This document shows, piece after piece, positions 1 to 9,048 of a stretch of 64,000 nucleotides of DNA. How positions within the stretch are numbered: position 1 is the stretch's first letter; the number at the start of each line of letters is the position of its first letter. The notes below the pieces were generated by a model that was given only the letters and a program-made list of their open reading frames with translations, made no database searches and was not told the origin of the DNA. The position numbers and the translations under genes are program-made. The stretch comes from an uncultured Balneola sp. Lineage in GTDB: Bacteria; Bacteroidota; Rhodothermia; Balneolales; Balneolaceae. The stretch lies in the NCBI GenBank assembly GCA_913058495.1, contig CAJXQC010000012.1, positions 41,555 to 105,554 on the forward strand, given 5' to 3'.

Positions 1-1
1 T

Positions 2-2194
2 TATGATTCTGTTCGTGAAGAATTAGATCTTATTATCTCAGGAAAAACCAGAGATGAAGATTTAGATTCTTCTTCCCTCTCTGCAAGCGTTGCGCCTTCA
101 GGAGGTTCACAAGGTTCCGGAAGCTCTAGAGAAAAGAAAATGGAAAAATCAAAAACACCGGTCCTCGATAACTTTGGTCGGGACCTCACTCAAATGGCTA
201 TTGATGGGAAATTAGATCCGATCATTGGTCGTGACAAGGAAATTGAACGTGTTGCTCAGGTGTTGAGCCGTCGTAAGAAAAATAACCCGGTTCTTATAGG
301 TGAACCCGGTGTTGGTAAAACTGCTATTGCCGAAGGACTGGCAGATAGAATTATAGAAAGAAAAGTATCTCGTGTGTTATACGACAAACGTGTGATCGCT
401 CTTGATCTGGCTGCATTGGTTGCAGGAACAAAATACCGCGGTCAGTTTGAAGAACGTATGAAAGCGATCATGACAGAACTTGAGAAAACAGATAATGTAA
501 TTCTGTTTATTGATGAGTTACATACTATTGTTGGAGCAGGTGGAGCAAGTGGCTCACTGGATGCTTCAAACATGTTAAAGCCGGCTTTAGCTCGTGGAGA
601 CATACAGGCCATCGGAGCAACTACGCTGAATGAGTATCGTCAGTTTATTGAAAAAGATGGCGCACTCGAACGTAGATTCCAGAAGATCATGGTTGATCCA
701 ACAACTCCTGAAGAAACCATTGAGATCTTAAAGCAGATTAAACCAAAATATGAGAAGCATCATGGTGTTCGTTACAAAGATGACGCCATTGAAGCTTGCG
801 TTTCTTTGACCGATCGATATGTAACTGATCACTTCTTACCGGATAAAGCTATTGATGCTCTGGATGAAGCAGGTGCAAGAGTCCACTTATCGAATATCAC
901 TGTTCCAAAGCATATCATTGATCTGGAAGAACAAATAGAATCTACCGGCCATGACAAAAACAGCATGGTCAAAAAGCAAAGATTCGAAGAAGCTGCTCGT
1001 TTAAGAGACACCGAAAAACGCTTGATCGAAGATCTTGAAGTTGCCCAAAAAGAATGGGACAAAGAATCTGAAAGCATTTTATTTGATGTAGAAGAAGACG
1101 ATGTCGCTTCTGTTATTGCAATGATGAGCGGTGTTCCTGTGAACAAGATCAGCCAGAATGAAGGACAGAAACTTCTGAAAATGAAGGAGAGTCTTGCAGG
1201 AAAAGTGGTTGGACAAAGCGAAGCTATTGTTAAGCTTACCAAAGCAATTCAAAGAACCCGTGCCGGATTGAAAGATCCTTCAAGACCGATAGGTTCATTC
1301 GTATTCTTAGGGCCAACCGGTGTTGGTAAAACAGAACTTGCCAAAGTACTCGCCAAATATCTCTTTGATAAGGAAGATTCTTTGATCAGGGTTGACATGA
1401 GTGAGTATATGGAAAAGTTCTCCGTATCCAGATTGGTTGGAGCGCCTCCGGGCTATGTGGGATATGAAGAAGGCGGAATTCTTACCGAGAAAGTACGTCG
1501 TAAGCCGTATAGTGTAGTTCTTCTTGATGAGATCGAGAAAGCACACCCTGATGTATTTAACATTTTGCTTCAAGTTCTGGATGATGGGATTCTGACTGAT
1601 AGCTTAGGAAGACGAGTTGATTTCAGAAATACGATCATTATTATGACTTCTAATATCGGAGCGCGTGATATCCGCAACCTTGGAAAAGGAATCGGATTCG
1701 GCGGACCGGACGAAGGCACTTTTGATTATGCTAAGATGAAGTCTACCATTCAGGATGCATTAAAGAAAGTATTCAATCCTGAGTTCCTGAACAGAATTGA
1801 TGATGTGATCACATTCAAGCCTCTTGAAAAACAAGATATTTTTGAGATCATAGATATCATTTCTGACGATTTATTTGCTCGTATTAAAGACATCGGATAT
1901 ACCGTTGATATTACTAAAGGAGCCAAGGAATTTATCACTGATAAAGGTTTTGATCCTAAGTATGGAGCCAGACCTCTTAAGCGTGCAATTCAAAAGTACA
2001 TTGAAGATCCGTTAGCCGAAGAGCTTCTGGAAAATAAGAGGGAAATAGGATCTACCATTAAGATCAAAATGAACAAATCCAGAGATGGATTAGAATTTGA
2101 TTGGACCAAACCTGATCCCAAAACGGTTAAGGAAAAAGAAACCAAAGCCTCTGAGGAAGAGGACGCTTCTAAAGAAGCCAAAAAAGAAGCTTGA
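2..2194 (+). CDS. clpC: ATP-dependent Clp protease ATP-binding subunit ClpC, 5' end cut by window
   Basis: AAA+ unfoldase that feeds proteins to ClpP in the cytoplasm. The frame is open from the window edge (base 2), so the ATG at 140 is internal and the N-terminal Clp_N domain lies outside; what remains begins in the Ser/Gly-rich linker. Two AAA+ modules are visible: Walker A GEPGVGKT (about bases 301-324) and GPTGVGKT (about 1312-1335), each with its Walker B (FIDELH; LLDEIE). Between them is a UVR-like segment ([13 protein letters not shown], about 970-1010), which marks ClpC rather than ClpA or ClpB. The C-terminal D2-small domain is complete and is followed by an acidic/Lys-rich tail ([13 protein letters not shown]). 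A strong hairpin follows at once. About 730 residues are present. Confidence 0.95.
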   Translation, partial: YDSVREELDLIISGKTRDEDLDSSSLSASVAPSGGSQGSGSSREKKMEKSKTPVLDNFGRDLTQMAIDGKLDPIIGRDKEIERVAQVLSRRKKNNPVLIGEPGVGKTAIAEGLADRIIERKVSRVLYDKRVIALDLAALVAGTKYRGQFEERMKAIMTELEKTDNVILFIDELHTIVGAGGASGSLDASNMLKPALARGDIQAIGATTLNEYRQFIEKDGALERRFQKIMVDPTTPEETIEILKQIKPKYEKHHGVRYKDDAIEACVSLTDRYVTDHFLPDKAIDALDEAGARVHLSNITVPKHIIDLEEQIESTGHDKNSMVKKQRFEEAARLRDTEKRLIEDLEVAQKEWDKESESILFDVEEDDVASVIAMMSGVPVNKISQNEGQKLLKMKESLAGKVVGQSEAIVKLTKAIQRTRAGLKDPSRPIGSFVFLGPTGVGKTELAKVLAKYLFDKEDSLIRVDMSEYMEKFSVSRLVGAPPGYVGYEEGGILTEKVRRKPYSVVLLDEIEKAHPDVFNILLQVLDDGILTDSLGRRVDFRNTIIIMTSNIGARDIRNLGKGIGFGGPDEGTFDYAKMKSTIQDALKKVFNPEFLNRIDDVITFKPLEKQDIFEIIDIISDDLFARIKDIGYTVDITKGAKEFITDKGFDPKYGARPLKRAIQKYIEDPLAEELLENKREIGSTIKIKMNKSRDGLEFDWTKPDPKTVKEKETKASEEEDASKEAKKEA

Positions 2195-2199
2195 TCATT

Positions 2200-2230
2200 A
2201 AAAGCCTCGTCACTTGATGAGGCTTTTTTT
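2200..2230. terminator. Intrinsic terminator between convergent genes
   Basis: AAAGCCTC and GAGGCTTT form a GC-containing stem, extendable by a G-U pair, followed by a run of seven T. It starts 6 bases after the clpC stop. It may also serve the convergent gene ending at 2238, although the A-run on the opposite side is short. Confidence 0.85.
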
Positions 2231-2237
2231 ATTCTCT

Positions 2238-3218
2238 TTAGAAACTTGCTTTCAGGTTCAGGTTTTTACTCATACCGGTAATGGTGTAATTGTATCTGCT
2301 GTTTTTATTCATGGAGATATTATCCAATTCAGCAATTTGAACCGTACCTGAATATTTTTGACTGGCTATTTTTCTGGCAGCAACATTGATAATTCTAACT
2401 TCGATATCAGATAAAGTGGTTCCGTTCAAATCTCCGGTTAAACCAACGATAGTTTGATCAGATGCACTGTAATTTGCAAACTGGAGTGTCCCGTTTCTGA
2501 AACTACTGCTCCCGATTCTCTCACCGCTCTGTACATTATAAACTGCTACTCTTCCTTCTGAAAAAACAGTTAAAGTAGACCCGCTTCCATATAAATTCAG
2601 CCCTTTTATCTCTCTGTCAAAAGCAATTTTTCTGATCTCATTTCCATAACGATCCATAACCGTGATTTCATCATCACTCCCTTCTGTACCTGCTGCAATA
2701 GCTATAAACTCTCCTGACTCAGAAACTCTCACTGCTCTGATTTCCTGATCAGTTCTAAAGAAAATATCACGCTCAGAATTTTCCAAGCCTATCACTTTGG
2801 CTCGCGATCCTCTTTTATTTCCATTCCTGATCTGTGGATTGTATAGCACAATGGTTTTGCCCATTGGATCTGTGGCCAGTTCAGAAATCTTTTCGCCATC
2901 TTCACTATTCGAATTGTTAGAGATTGGTCGAATTACACTTCCAAAAGAATCAAATAACACAAAATTAGCAATGTTTTCACGAACAATATACGCTCCGTTT
3001 TGCAATGGATAGATCTTAAACGAAGGATCATTACTCATAGGTTTATATTCACCGGAATTAATAACCGCACCATTTGGCTCCATAATTTGTATCATATTGG
3101 AACTTATATTTCCACTTAGATATGATGCACCGGAGACTCCGTCCGATATGCTCAACGATTGACTAATGAGTGAGGTGGATAATAATCCCGCTAAAAAAAA
3201 GAGTGAAAAAGTTTTCAT
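2238..3218 (-). CDS. Secreted propeller-like protein, function unknown
   Basis: 326 residues. It starts with a clear signal peptide (about residues 1-23, MKTFSLFFLAGLLSTSLISQ) and no lipobox, so it is probably periplasmic or secreted. The mature part shows repeated short beta-strand units of the type 'xxIAIAAGTEGSDDEITVMDRYGNEIRKIAF' style, alternating hydrophobic strands with Gly/Asp turns, which suggests a WD40-like or six/seven-bladed propeller, but I cannot assign a family. There are no catalytic motifs. It is a monocistronic gene, convergent with clpC and divergent from the epimerase gene at 3335. Confidence 0.6.
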   Translation of the reverse strand: MKTFSLFFLAGLLSTSLISQSLSISDGVSGASYLSGNISSNMIQIMEPNGAVINSGEYKPMSNDPSFKIYPLQNGAYIVRENIANFVLFDSFGSVIRPISNNSNSEDGEKISELATDPMGKTIVLYNPQIRNGNKRGSRAKVIGLENSERDIFFRTDQEIRAVRVSESGEFIAIAAGTEGSDDEITVMDRYGNEIRKIAFDREIKGLNLYGSGSTLTVFSEGRVAVYNVQSGERIGSSSFRNGTLQFANYSASDQTIVGLTGDLNGTTLSDIEVRIINVAARKIASQKYSGTVQIAELDNISMNKNSRYNYTITGMSKNLNLKASF

Positions 3219-3334
3219 ATATATTTCAGAAGTTAATTCGTACCAAAGAACGGGATTTTTAAAGAATATTTCTGCTTTTCCTCGTCCTTTTTTGCAAAAT
3301 GTCTATCTTTAGGAAACTTCAAAATAATTGATTC

Positions 3335-4378
3335 ATGAAATATCACCTTATTACCGGTGGATGCGGCTTTGTAGGCAGAAACTTTGTTAAGCGCCTCCAC
3401 TCAACTACGAACGAAACTATACTTTTTATTGATGATCTCTCTGTTGGAACCCATCCATCTACATGGCTTCCTGAAGGAACTCCTTCTCGCTCAGAGAACG
3501 GACTCGAGTTTTTTGGTGAAGATGAGAGAATGATATTTCTTAAACAGGACGCCCGATATTTTATCCGTGAAATGCTGGACGATCAGGAATACATCAAGAA
3601 AACATATAAGCTTGACGTTACTGCTTTTGAAGATGTATTTCATTTTGCAGCAATTGTAGGTGGCAGAGCAAAGATTGATGGCGATCCTATGATGGTTGCT
3701 CTTGATCTTTCCATTGATGCAGAATTCTTTTTGTGGGTCTGTCGACAAAAACCAACTCGTGTTCTGTATCCAAGCTCAAGTGCTGCTTACCCTGTTGATC
3801 TTCAGACGGAATCAGATGCAATCGCTCTTTCTGAAAGCGATATCAATTTCAAAAAAATGGGTCAACCGGATATGACCTACGGTTGGTCTAAGTTAACCGG
3901 TGAATATCTGGCCAGCATTGCTGCGGAATACTATGATGTATCTGTAACCTGCATCAGACCTTTCAGTGGCTATGGAGAAGACCAAGACCTCTCCTACCCT
4001 GTTCCTGCTATTGCTCGTCGTGCAGCGCTAAAAGAAAATCCTTTTGAAGTGTGGGGAACCGGAAAACAAGGACGAGATTTTGTTCATATTGATGATGTAA
4101 TGGACTGTACATTACTCGCCATGGATCATATAACTGATGGAAGCGCCATCAACATAGGAAGTGGAAGACTTACAACATTCTTAGAACTAATTGAAGTGTT
4201 TACTTCTTTCGCTGATTACTCACCGGAGATCAAAACACTACTCGACAAACCGGTTGGTGTTCATTCCAGATATGGAAAAATGGATTATGTAAAAGAACGA
4301 TTGGGCTGGGAGCCTAAATTATCTCTTGAAGAAGGTATGCGTCGGGTGTATGATGTAGCCGTTAAAAAATATACTTAA
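3335..4378 (+). CDS. NAD-dependent epimerase/dehydratase (extended SDR)
   Basis: 347 residues. Nucleotide-sugar epimerase or dehydratase of the extended short-chain dehydrogenase family. The N-terminal Rossmann motif TGGCGFVG (residues 7-14) binds NAD(P); the SSSAAYP segment gives the catalytic Ser, and YGWSK provides the YxxxK catalytic pair. The C-terminal part (WGTGKQGRDFVHIDDV) is typical of the sugar-nucleotide binding half. The substrate cannot be named. It is followed after 5 bases by a glycosyltransferase, so the two probably form an operon for a surface polysaccharide or glycolipid. A TATCTTTA element (3304-3311) resembles the Bacteroidota -7 box. Confidence 0.88.
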   Translation: MKYHLITGGCGFVGRNFVKRLHSTTNETILFIDDLSVGTHPSTWLPEGTPSRSENGLEFFGEDERMIFLKQDARYFIREMLDDQEYIKKTYKLDVTAFEDVFHFAAIVGGRAKIDGDPMMVALDLSIDAEFFLWVCRQKPTRVLYPSSSAAYPVDLQTESDAIALSESDINFKKMGQPDMTYGWSKLTGEYLASIAAEYYDVSVTCIRPFSGYGEDQDLSYPVPAIARRAALKENPFEVWGTGKQGRDFVHIDDVMDCTLLAMDHITDGSAINIGSGRLTTFLELIEVFTSFADYSPEIKTLLDKPVGVHSRYGKMDYVKERLGWEPKLSLEEGMRRVYDVAVKKYT

Positions 4379-4383
4379 AAGAA

Positions 4384-5652
4384 ATGCCTGTAATTGTTTG
4401 CTTTGGTCCGGGCCCTAAATTCAAGGGCGGGATTTCCAATTATAATACTTCGCTAGCCAAGACTTTCGATAAAGATCCTGATAACGAGGTGCATATTGTC
4501 TCCTGGACTAATCAGTATCCTTCTATTATTCCCAGGGAGTTCATTGATAAATCCAGCCGTTCCGACTTTATGGAAGGCACGAATATCAAAATTGAGTATC
4601 TCACTAATTACAACAACCCGCTAAGCTGGAAGAAAACTGCGAAGTATATCAAGTCGCTTAATCCGGACAAAGTGATCTTTCAGTGGGCAATTTCCATTCA
4701 GGGCTTACCGATGGGATCGATCGCTAAATGGTTGCAAAAAAACTCTGATGCCGAGATCATTTTTGATCTACATTTTGTAGTTCAGAAAGAAGGAAGCACT
4801 ATTGATGAGCGTTTTACTAAAATGGGAATCAAACATTCGGATACCTATATAGCTCACGCTTACAAAACAGTGGATGAGTTAAAAGCATTGCTTCCTAAAA
4901 AAGAATTTTCAGTCAATGAAACCGGTGAAAGATCTCAGGATAATTCAACTACAGTAATTAAGTTATTTCATCCTGTATATGATCTTTATCAACCTGATCC
5001 GCAATTTGATGTTCAAAAGTTTAAACAGGATCTGGGTCTCAAAGAAAATGTATTTTTTTATTTCGGATTCATCAGGAAATACAAAGGCTTACACAATGCG
5101 ATAAGGGCATTTAAAAAAGTAGCAGAACAAAGAGATGACGTTTCCTTTTTAATCTGTGGTGAAGAATTCTGGGCTACTTTGGATACTTCTAAATTATCCA
5201 CCAAAATAAAGCGTGGCTTGTTTGGGATTGCTCAGAAATTATTCCTCAAGAATAAAGAAAGTGAACAGGATTATCGTCCGTTATCTCTTGTTGAAGAGCT
5301 GGATCTACAGGATAGCACTCTGGTCAAAAGTGAATTTATTCCCAATGAAGATGTTCACAAATACTTTCAGGTAGCAGATTGCAGTGTACTTTATTATTTA
5401 ACAGCCACACCTTCAGGAGTAGAATCGCTAACTTACAACTTCGGTTTACCGATCTTGGCAACCCGGGTAGGACATTTTCCCGAAACTATTCAGGATGGGT
5501 TCAACGGATACTTAGCTGAACCTGAAGATATTGACTCCATGGCTGAACAAATGTTGAAGTACCTGGAGCTTCCACTACCATCAGAAAACGTGTATAAATC
5601 TGCTTCAAAAATGAGTTGGGATAATTACGTAACGGCTATTCTGGCTGATTAA
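4384..5652 (+). CDS. Glycosyltransferase, GT-B fold (GT4-like)
   Basis: 422 residues with the two Rossmann-like halves of a GT-B glycosyltransferase. The N-terminus has a glycine-rich loop (GPGPKFKGGISNY) and the C-terminal half has the donor-binding features: 'FGFIRKYKGL' and 'PSGVESLTYNFGLPILATRVGHFPE', where the Glu of the ESL segment matches the EX7E-type region. There is no signal peptide, so it acts on the cytoplasmic face. It lies 5 bases after the epimerase gene. Acceptor and linkage are unknown. Confidence 0.85.
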   Translation: MPVIVCFGPGPKFKGGISNYNTSLAKTFDKDPDNEVHIVSWTNQYPSIIPREFIDKSSRSDFMEGTNIKIEYLTNYNNPLSWKKTAKYIKSLNPDKVIFQWAISIQGLPMGSIAKWLQKNSDAEIIFDLHFVVQKEGSTIDERFTKMGIKHSDTYIAHAYKTVDELKALLPKKEFSVNETGERSQDNSTTVIKLFHPVYDLYQPDPQFDVQKFKQDLGLKENVFFYFGFIRKYKGLHNAIRAFKKVAEQRDDVSFLICGEEFWATLDTSKLSTKIKRGLFGIAQKLFLKNKESEQDYRPLSLVEELDLQDSTLVKSEFIPNEDVHKYFQVADCSVLYYLTATPSGVESLTYNFGLPILATRVGHFPETIQDGFNGYLAEPEDIDSMAEQMLKYLELPLPSENVYKSASKMSWDNYVTAILAD

Positions 5653-5717
5653 GTAACATCTTGAAAAATTTACAAAATAAAGTTCAATTTTAGGTGGTAA
5701 TGGTACAGAGAAAACCT

Positions 5718-5725
5718 TATCTTTG
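5718..5725 (+). promoter_or_regulatory. Candidate -7 promoter element for the tRNA cluster
   Basis: TATCTTTG matches the Bacteroidota TAnnTTTG -7 consensus and sits about 24 bases before the first tRNA. No good TTTG -33 box is seen at the expected 19-21 base spacing, so this is only moderately supported. Confidence 0.4.
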
Positions 5726-5748
5726 TTGCCTTTCCAATTTTGGAAAAT

Positions 5749-5822
5749 CGGGGAGTGGCGCAGCCCGGTAGCGCATTCGCTTTGGGAGCGAAGGGTCGCA
5801 GGTTCAAATCCTGTCTCCCCGA
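5749..5822 (+). tRNA. tRNA-Pro (anticodon TGG)
   Basis: 74 bases. The acceptor stem CGGGGAG/CTCCCCG is perfect, the anticodon stem TTCGC/GCGAA encloses the loop TTTGGGA with TGG at 5783-5785, and the T loop is GTTCAAATC. CCA is not encoded. It is the first of four tRNA genes in the same orientation. Confidence 0.95.
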
Positions 5823-5845
5823 CAATTATTGACGTATTGAAATGA

Positions 5846-5919
5846 GCGCCCGTAGCTCAACTGGATAGAGCAATTGCCTTCTAAGCAATAGGTTTCAGGT
5901 TCGAGTCCTGACGGGCGTA
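5846..5919 (+). tRNA. tRNA-Arg (anticodon TCT)
   Basis: 74 bases. The acceptor stem is GCGCCCG/CGGGCGT, with a G-U first pair; the anticodon stem ATTGC/GCAAT encloses CTTCTAA, giving TCT. The T loop is GTTCGAGTC. CCA is not encoded. Confidence 0.94.
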
Positions 5920-5937
5920 CTATACTAGTTTTAACAA

Positions 5938-6008
5938 GGCGACATGGCCGAGTGGCTAGGCAGAGGTCTGCAAAACCTCGTACGGCGGTTCGAATCCGCC
6001 TGTCGCCT
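5938..6008 (+). tRNA. tRNA-Cys (anticodon GCA)
   Basis: 71 bases. The acceptor stem is GGCGACA/TGTCGCC with discriminator U, as expected for cysteine. The anticodon stem GAGGT/ACCTC encloses CTGCAAA, giving GCA. CCA is not encoded. Confidence 0.95.
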
Positions 6009-6048
6009 CACTTTACATGTTTGCACTATTGACATATTGATTTTAAAT

Positions 6049-6121
6049 GCCGCGTTCGTCTAGGGGTCCAGGACGCCGCCCTTTCACGGCGGTAGCACGG
6101 GTTCAAATCCCGTACGCGGTA
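6049..6121 (+). tRNA. tRNA-Glu (anticodon TTC)
   Basis: 73 bases. The acceptor stem is GCCGCGT/ACGCGGT with a G-U first pair. The anticodon stem CCGCC/GGCGG encloses CTTTCAC, giving TTC. It is the last tRNA of the cluster and a terminator follows 3 bases later. Confidence 0.94.
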
Positions 6122-6124
6122 CAC

Positions 6125-6158
6125 AAAGCACTAATTCGAAAGAGTTAGTGCTTTTTTT
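6125..6158 (+). terminator. Intrinsic terminator of the tRNA cluster
   Basis: AAAGCACTAA pairs perfectly with TTAGTGCTTT around a 10-base loop and is followed by T residues to 6158. The direction fits the tRNA transcript. Confidence 0.88.
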
Positions 6159-6161
6159 ATG

Positions 6162-8888
6162 CTATATAGAATTCAAGAAACTATTTAGATCTGCATCTGA
6201 GCTCAGGTCCAATTTCTTCCTTAATCTGGATCTGCTTATATATATACTGGATGGCATTATATTTAACATATTTGCAATCTCTTTAGAATTGAATCCAAGT
6301 TTTATATATGCGCACAAACGAAGATCATAATTTGTTAATTCAGGATAACCATTTCTCAAATTCTCAAAAAATTGCTGATGAAGTTCATCCATTTGAATTT
6401 CAAAGGTATTGTCTTCAAGACTAAGGTGAGACTCAATTATATTTCGAATCTCTTTCGTCCTGCTTTTCAAAGAGTTGGGATTTTGTTCTAATTTCTCGAA
6501 TTTGACTTTCAACTCTTGCAAAACCTTATTTATTTCTTCGTTTTCTTTGGCTTTTGTAGCAAGCTCAATGGTTTTATTTTTTAGCTGTGCTTTAACCTGA
6601 TCAAACTCTAGTCTCAGGTTTTCATCCTCCACACGCTTAAGTTTTCTATTATAACGTTCTGCTTGTTCACGAAGAGTGTTTTGTTGCTGTACCAAAAGGT
6701 TTTTTTTGAGTTTTTTCAAAGATGCTTGGCGCCATTTATAAAACGAATAGAGTAAAATAAGCAGAGCTGCCAGATACATTAAAAAAGCATATACAGTCAG
6801 GTACCAGGGTGTAGCAACACTGAATATGAATTTTTCTATTGGGGTAATTATACCATCCAATTTAGCCCTCACATTCAATTCATGACTTCCATGACTAAGA
6901 TCTACTAACTCAAATTCATTTTCAGGAGTCCATTCAGTCCAAATATCTGAACCATCCAATTTAAACTGATAAAGTACCAACTCCTGATTTGGCACAATAC
7001 TCTCAATTATCAGGTTATTATGTGTGTATGGAATTTCTAATCCGTTATGAACCGAGATATGATCTTCATTATTAAACGCCTTTATACTCCTGAGTACCAG
7101 ATTATAAGATGAATTACTTTTTCTATTCCCAATTCTCAAATCTTTTAATGCAAATCCATTGTAAACTGGATAGAATTCAAAGTTATCATTTAATTGTACA
7201 GGCTGTGCATTTCTGAGTAGTATACTTTCAAATTTTGGCTTAGTCTCCGTGCTTAAGTCTTCTAAAAATTTACCTTCATCAGAATCGTAAGAGTAGCTTT
7301 GCGTCCCTGTTTGAACTTGGATCCCATTTTCGTTTTGAATCAAAAAATGATCATCTCCCTTAAATTCATCTGAAAAAAATATTTTCCGATCTTCAGGATA
7401 TAATTCTTTATTTAAATCAGCTTTTACTATTCCATAATTTGGAATATTGACCCAAAGAGTATTTTCTCCATCTACAATTACTTGATTACAAGACCCGACA
7501 AAAAGATCCATTTGTTTCAGAAACTGCCAATCATCATCACTTTTATTAAATATTAAAATACCGTTATAAGTGCCTGCCAGTAAAAATTCCTTATAAGGTT
7601 GTACATCCCAATAACCCGGCTCGTTGCTGACACTTTTTATGCCATCGTCACTTAAAACAAACAAGCCCTTATCATGTCCCATCCATGTTTGGTTATTTAT
7701 AGTCTCTAATGTCCACACCTGTCCTTCAGTTTCGGAAACCAATTCAAAATCATTAAACTCAGCGCTGTTATTTAATTCTTCCCATTTTATTTTATAAAGC
7801 CCTTGATTGCTACCTAAATAAAATGTGTTTTCCTTAATTACTGCGGTATAACCCGTTCCGAACTCTCCACTAAAATCATAAAAAAAGGTGAAAGCACTAT
7901 TTAGATCCAGAAAAGAAATCCCATAATCCATGCCTAGCCATAATCTGCCGGATTCGCTATAATTCAGACTTAATATGGTATTATTCTGTATTCCCTTATT
8001 CTTACTGATATGATGTACAATATTCCCACTCATATCAGTGATAAACAATCCTTCAAGAATAGTCCCAAATGCTATATAAGAGCTATCTATTTGTTCCAGA
8101 CTAAATACATTAGCTACTTTTAAATTCTCAGATATTGGTGATTGAACCTGGATAAGTGTGTTTGAAGAAAACCTATATAACCCGTTCTTATTTGTTACAA
8201 TTACCAACCCTTTTTTATCATTATAGAGCCCCGCAATTTCAAGACTTATTTTCCCGTTTAAATGAAAAAGGTGTTCTGGAGAAAGATTGTTTAGTTTATA
8301 TAAGCCTTCTTTTTCATCTACAAAGTAAATTTCATCGTCGACTTTAAAACTATTAACGATATGGTTTGGAGCCGGAATTTTAGTAAGGTTTTCTTCTTTA
8401 TAGACATAAATATTATTTGATGAAATAAACAATATGCTTTCATTCATAGAATGAATATCCCAAAACTCCTCATTGAGTGTATTCAGATCTTCCTTAAACG
8501 GATATAAAGATGTGTATTCGAAATTTTGGTATATATCTTTGGTCCAAATTCCAAAATCAAGATCTGAACCTGTGTAAATCACTGAATCACTTTCTACATA
8601 AACAGATCTGGTAATTCCATCACTTCCTGAAAAGCTTTTCCAAATTCTGCCATCATATTCCAATAATCCCTTATCAGAGGCAAAGTAAACAATTCCATTT
8701 GGGGCCGTATCAATAGACCAAACCTTTCCTTTATTGTTGTATTCCGAGGGTGTAAAATTTCTAAGTGCCGGAACTCCTTTCGTTGGGATATCCTGAGCAT
8801 TAGTTATTGAAATGCTTACAAAAAGAAGCAAAATATATGTAAGAGCTCTTTTCAAATAGAAATAAGTTTTATAAGTACTGATATTCAT
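6162..8888 (-). CDS. Membrane-spanning regulator: propeller sensor, Y_Y_Y domain, coiled coil, LuxR-type HTH
   Basis: 908 residues. A signal peptide (about 1-31, ending TNAQ) is followed by a long periplasmic region with repeated 'xxIWxGxxxGLYxF'-type blades (Reg_prop propeller, about 40-610), a Y_Y_Y-like beta-sandwich (about 610-695, with LYQFKLDGSDIWTEWT), one transmembrane segment (about 698-718), a long charged coiled coil (about 722-815) and a C-terminal LuxR/GerE-type helix-turn-helix (about 850-908, with LGFNSKEIANMLNIMPSSI). No histidine kinase or receiver domain is present, so it appears to signal directly through the membrane. In Bacteroidota such architectures regulate glycan loci, and this gene borders a beta-glucan locus, so it is probably its activator. 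It is separated from the upstream operon by a terminator and so has its own promoter in 8889-8990. Confidence 0.88.
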   Translation of the reverse strand: MNISTYKTYFYLKRALTYILLLFVSISITNAQDIPTKGVPALRNFTPSEYNNKGKVWSIDTAPNGIVYFASDKGLLEYDGRIWKSFSGSDGITRSVYVESDSVIYTGSDLDFGIWTKDIYQNFEYTSLYPFKEDLNTLNEEFWDIHSMNESILFISSNNIYVYKEENLTKIPAPNHIVNSFKVDDEIYFVDEKEGLYKLNNLSPEHLFHLNGKISLEIAGLYNDKKGLVIVTNKNGLYRFSSNTLIQVQSPISENLKVANVFSLEQIDSSYIAFGTILEGLFITDMSGNIVHHISKNKGIQNNTILSLNYSESGRLWLGMDYGISFLDLNSAFTFFYDFSGEFGTGYTAVIKENTFYLGSNQGLYKIKWEELNNSAEFNDFELVSETEGQVWTLETINNQTWMGHDKGLFVLSDDGIKSVSNEPGYWDVQPYKEFLLAGTYNGILIFNKSDDDWQFLKQMDLFVGSCNQVIVDGENTLWVNIPNYGIVKADLNKELYPEDRKIFFSDEFKGDDHFLIQNENGIQVQTGTQSYSYDSDEGKFLEDLSTETKPKFESILLRNAQPVQLNDNFEFYPVYNGFALKDLRIGNRKSNSSYNLVLRSIKAFNNEDHISVHNGLEIPYTHNNLIIESIVPNQELVLYQFKLDGSDIWTEWTPENEFELVDLSHGSHELNVRAKLDGIITPIEKFIFSVATPWYLTVYAFLMYLAALLILLYSFYKWRQASLKKLKKNLLVQQQNTLREQAERYNRKLKRVEDENLRLEFDQVKAQLKNKTIELATKAKENEEINKVLQELKVKFEKLEQNPNSLKSRTKEIRNIIESHLSLEDNTFEIQMDELHQQFFENLRNGYPELTNYDLRLCAYIKLGFNSKEIANMLNIMPSSIYISRSRLRKKLDLSSDADLNSFLNSI

Positions 8889-8993
8889 CTGTTAAATCAG
8901 ATACTAATATTAAATGTATTTATCCACATATACATTCCTTTTAGAGACACTTCAAAGAAATAAATATTGAACTACTTTTATACATTATCTGAA

Positions 8994-9028
8994 CAAAAAA
9001 AAGCCGATCCCAAAAATGGGACCGGCTT
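8994..9028 (-). terminator. Intrinsic terminator of the glucan operon
   Basis: Read on the minus strand, AAGCCGGTCCC pairs with GGGATCGGCTT (one G-U pair) around a short loop and is followed by an eight-base T run. It lies 20 bases beyond the stop of the 1329-residue protein and separates the operon from the regulator gene. Confidence 0.9.
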
Positions 9029-9048
9029 ATTAATACCATCAGATGTTA

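Noticed and set aside
829..1242. Long open frame on the minus strand inside clpC
   Set aside because: It lies entirely within the conserved clpC coding sequence and has no recognisable protein features.
5653..5748. Possible small RNA before the tRNA cluster
   Set aside because: Only a promoter-like box is visible; no conserved structure could be recognised.
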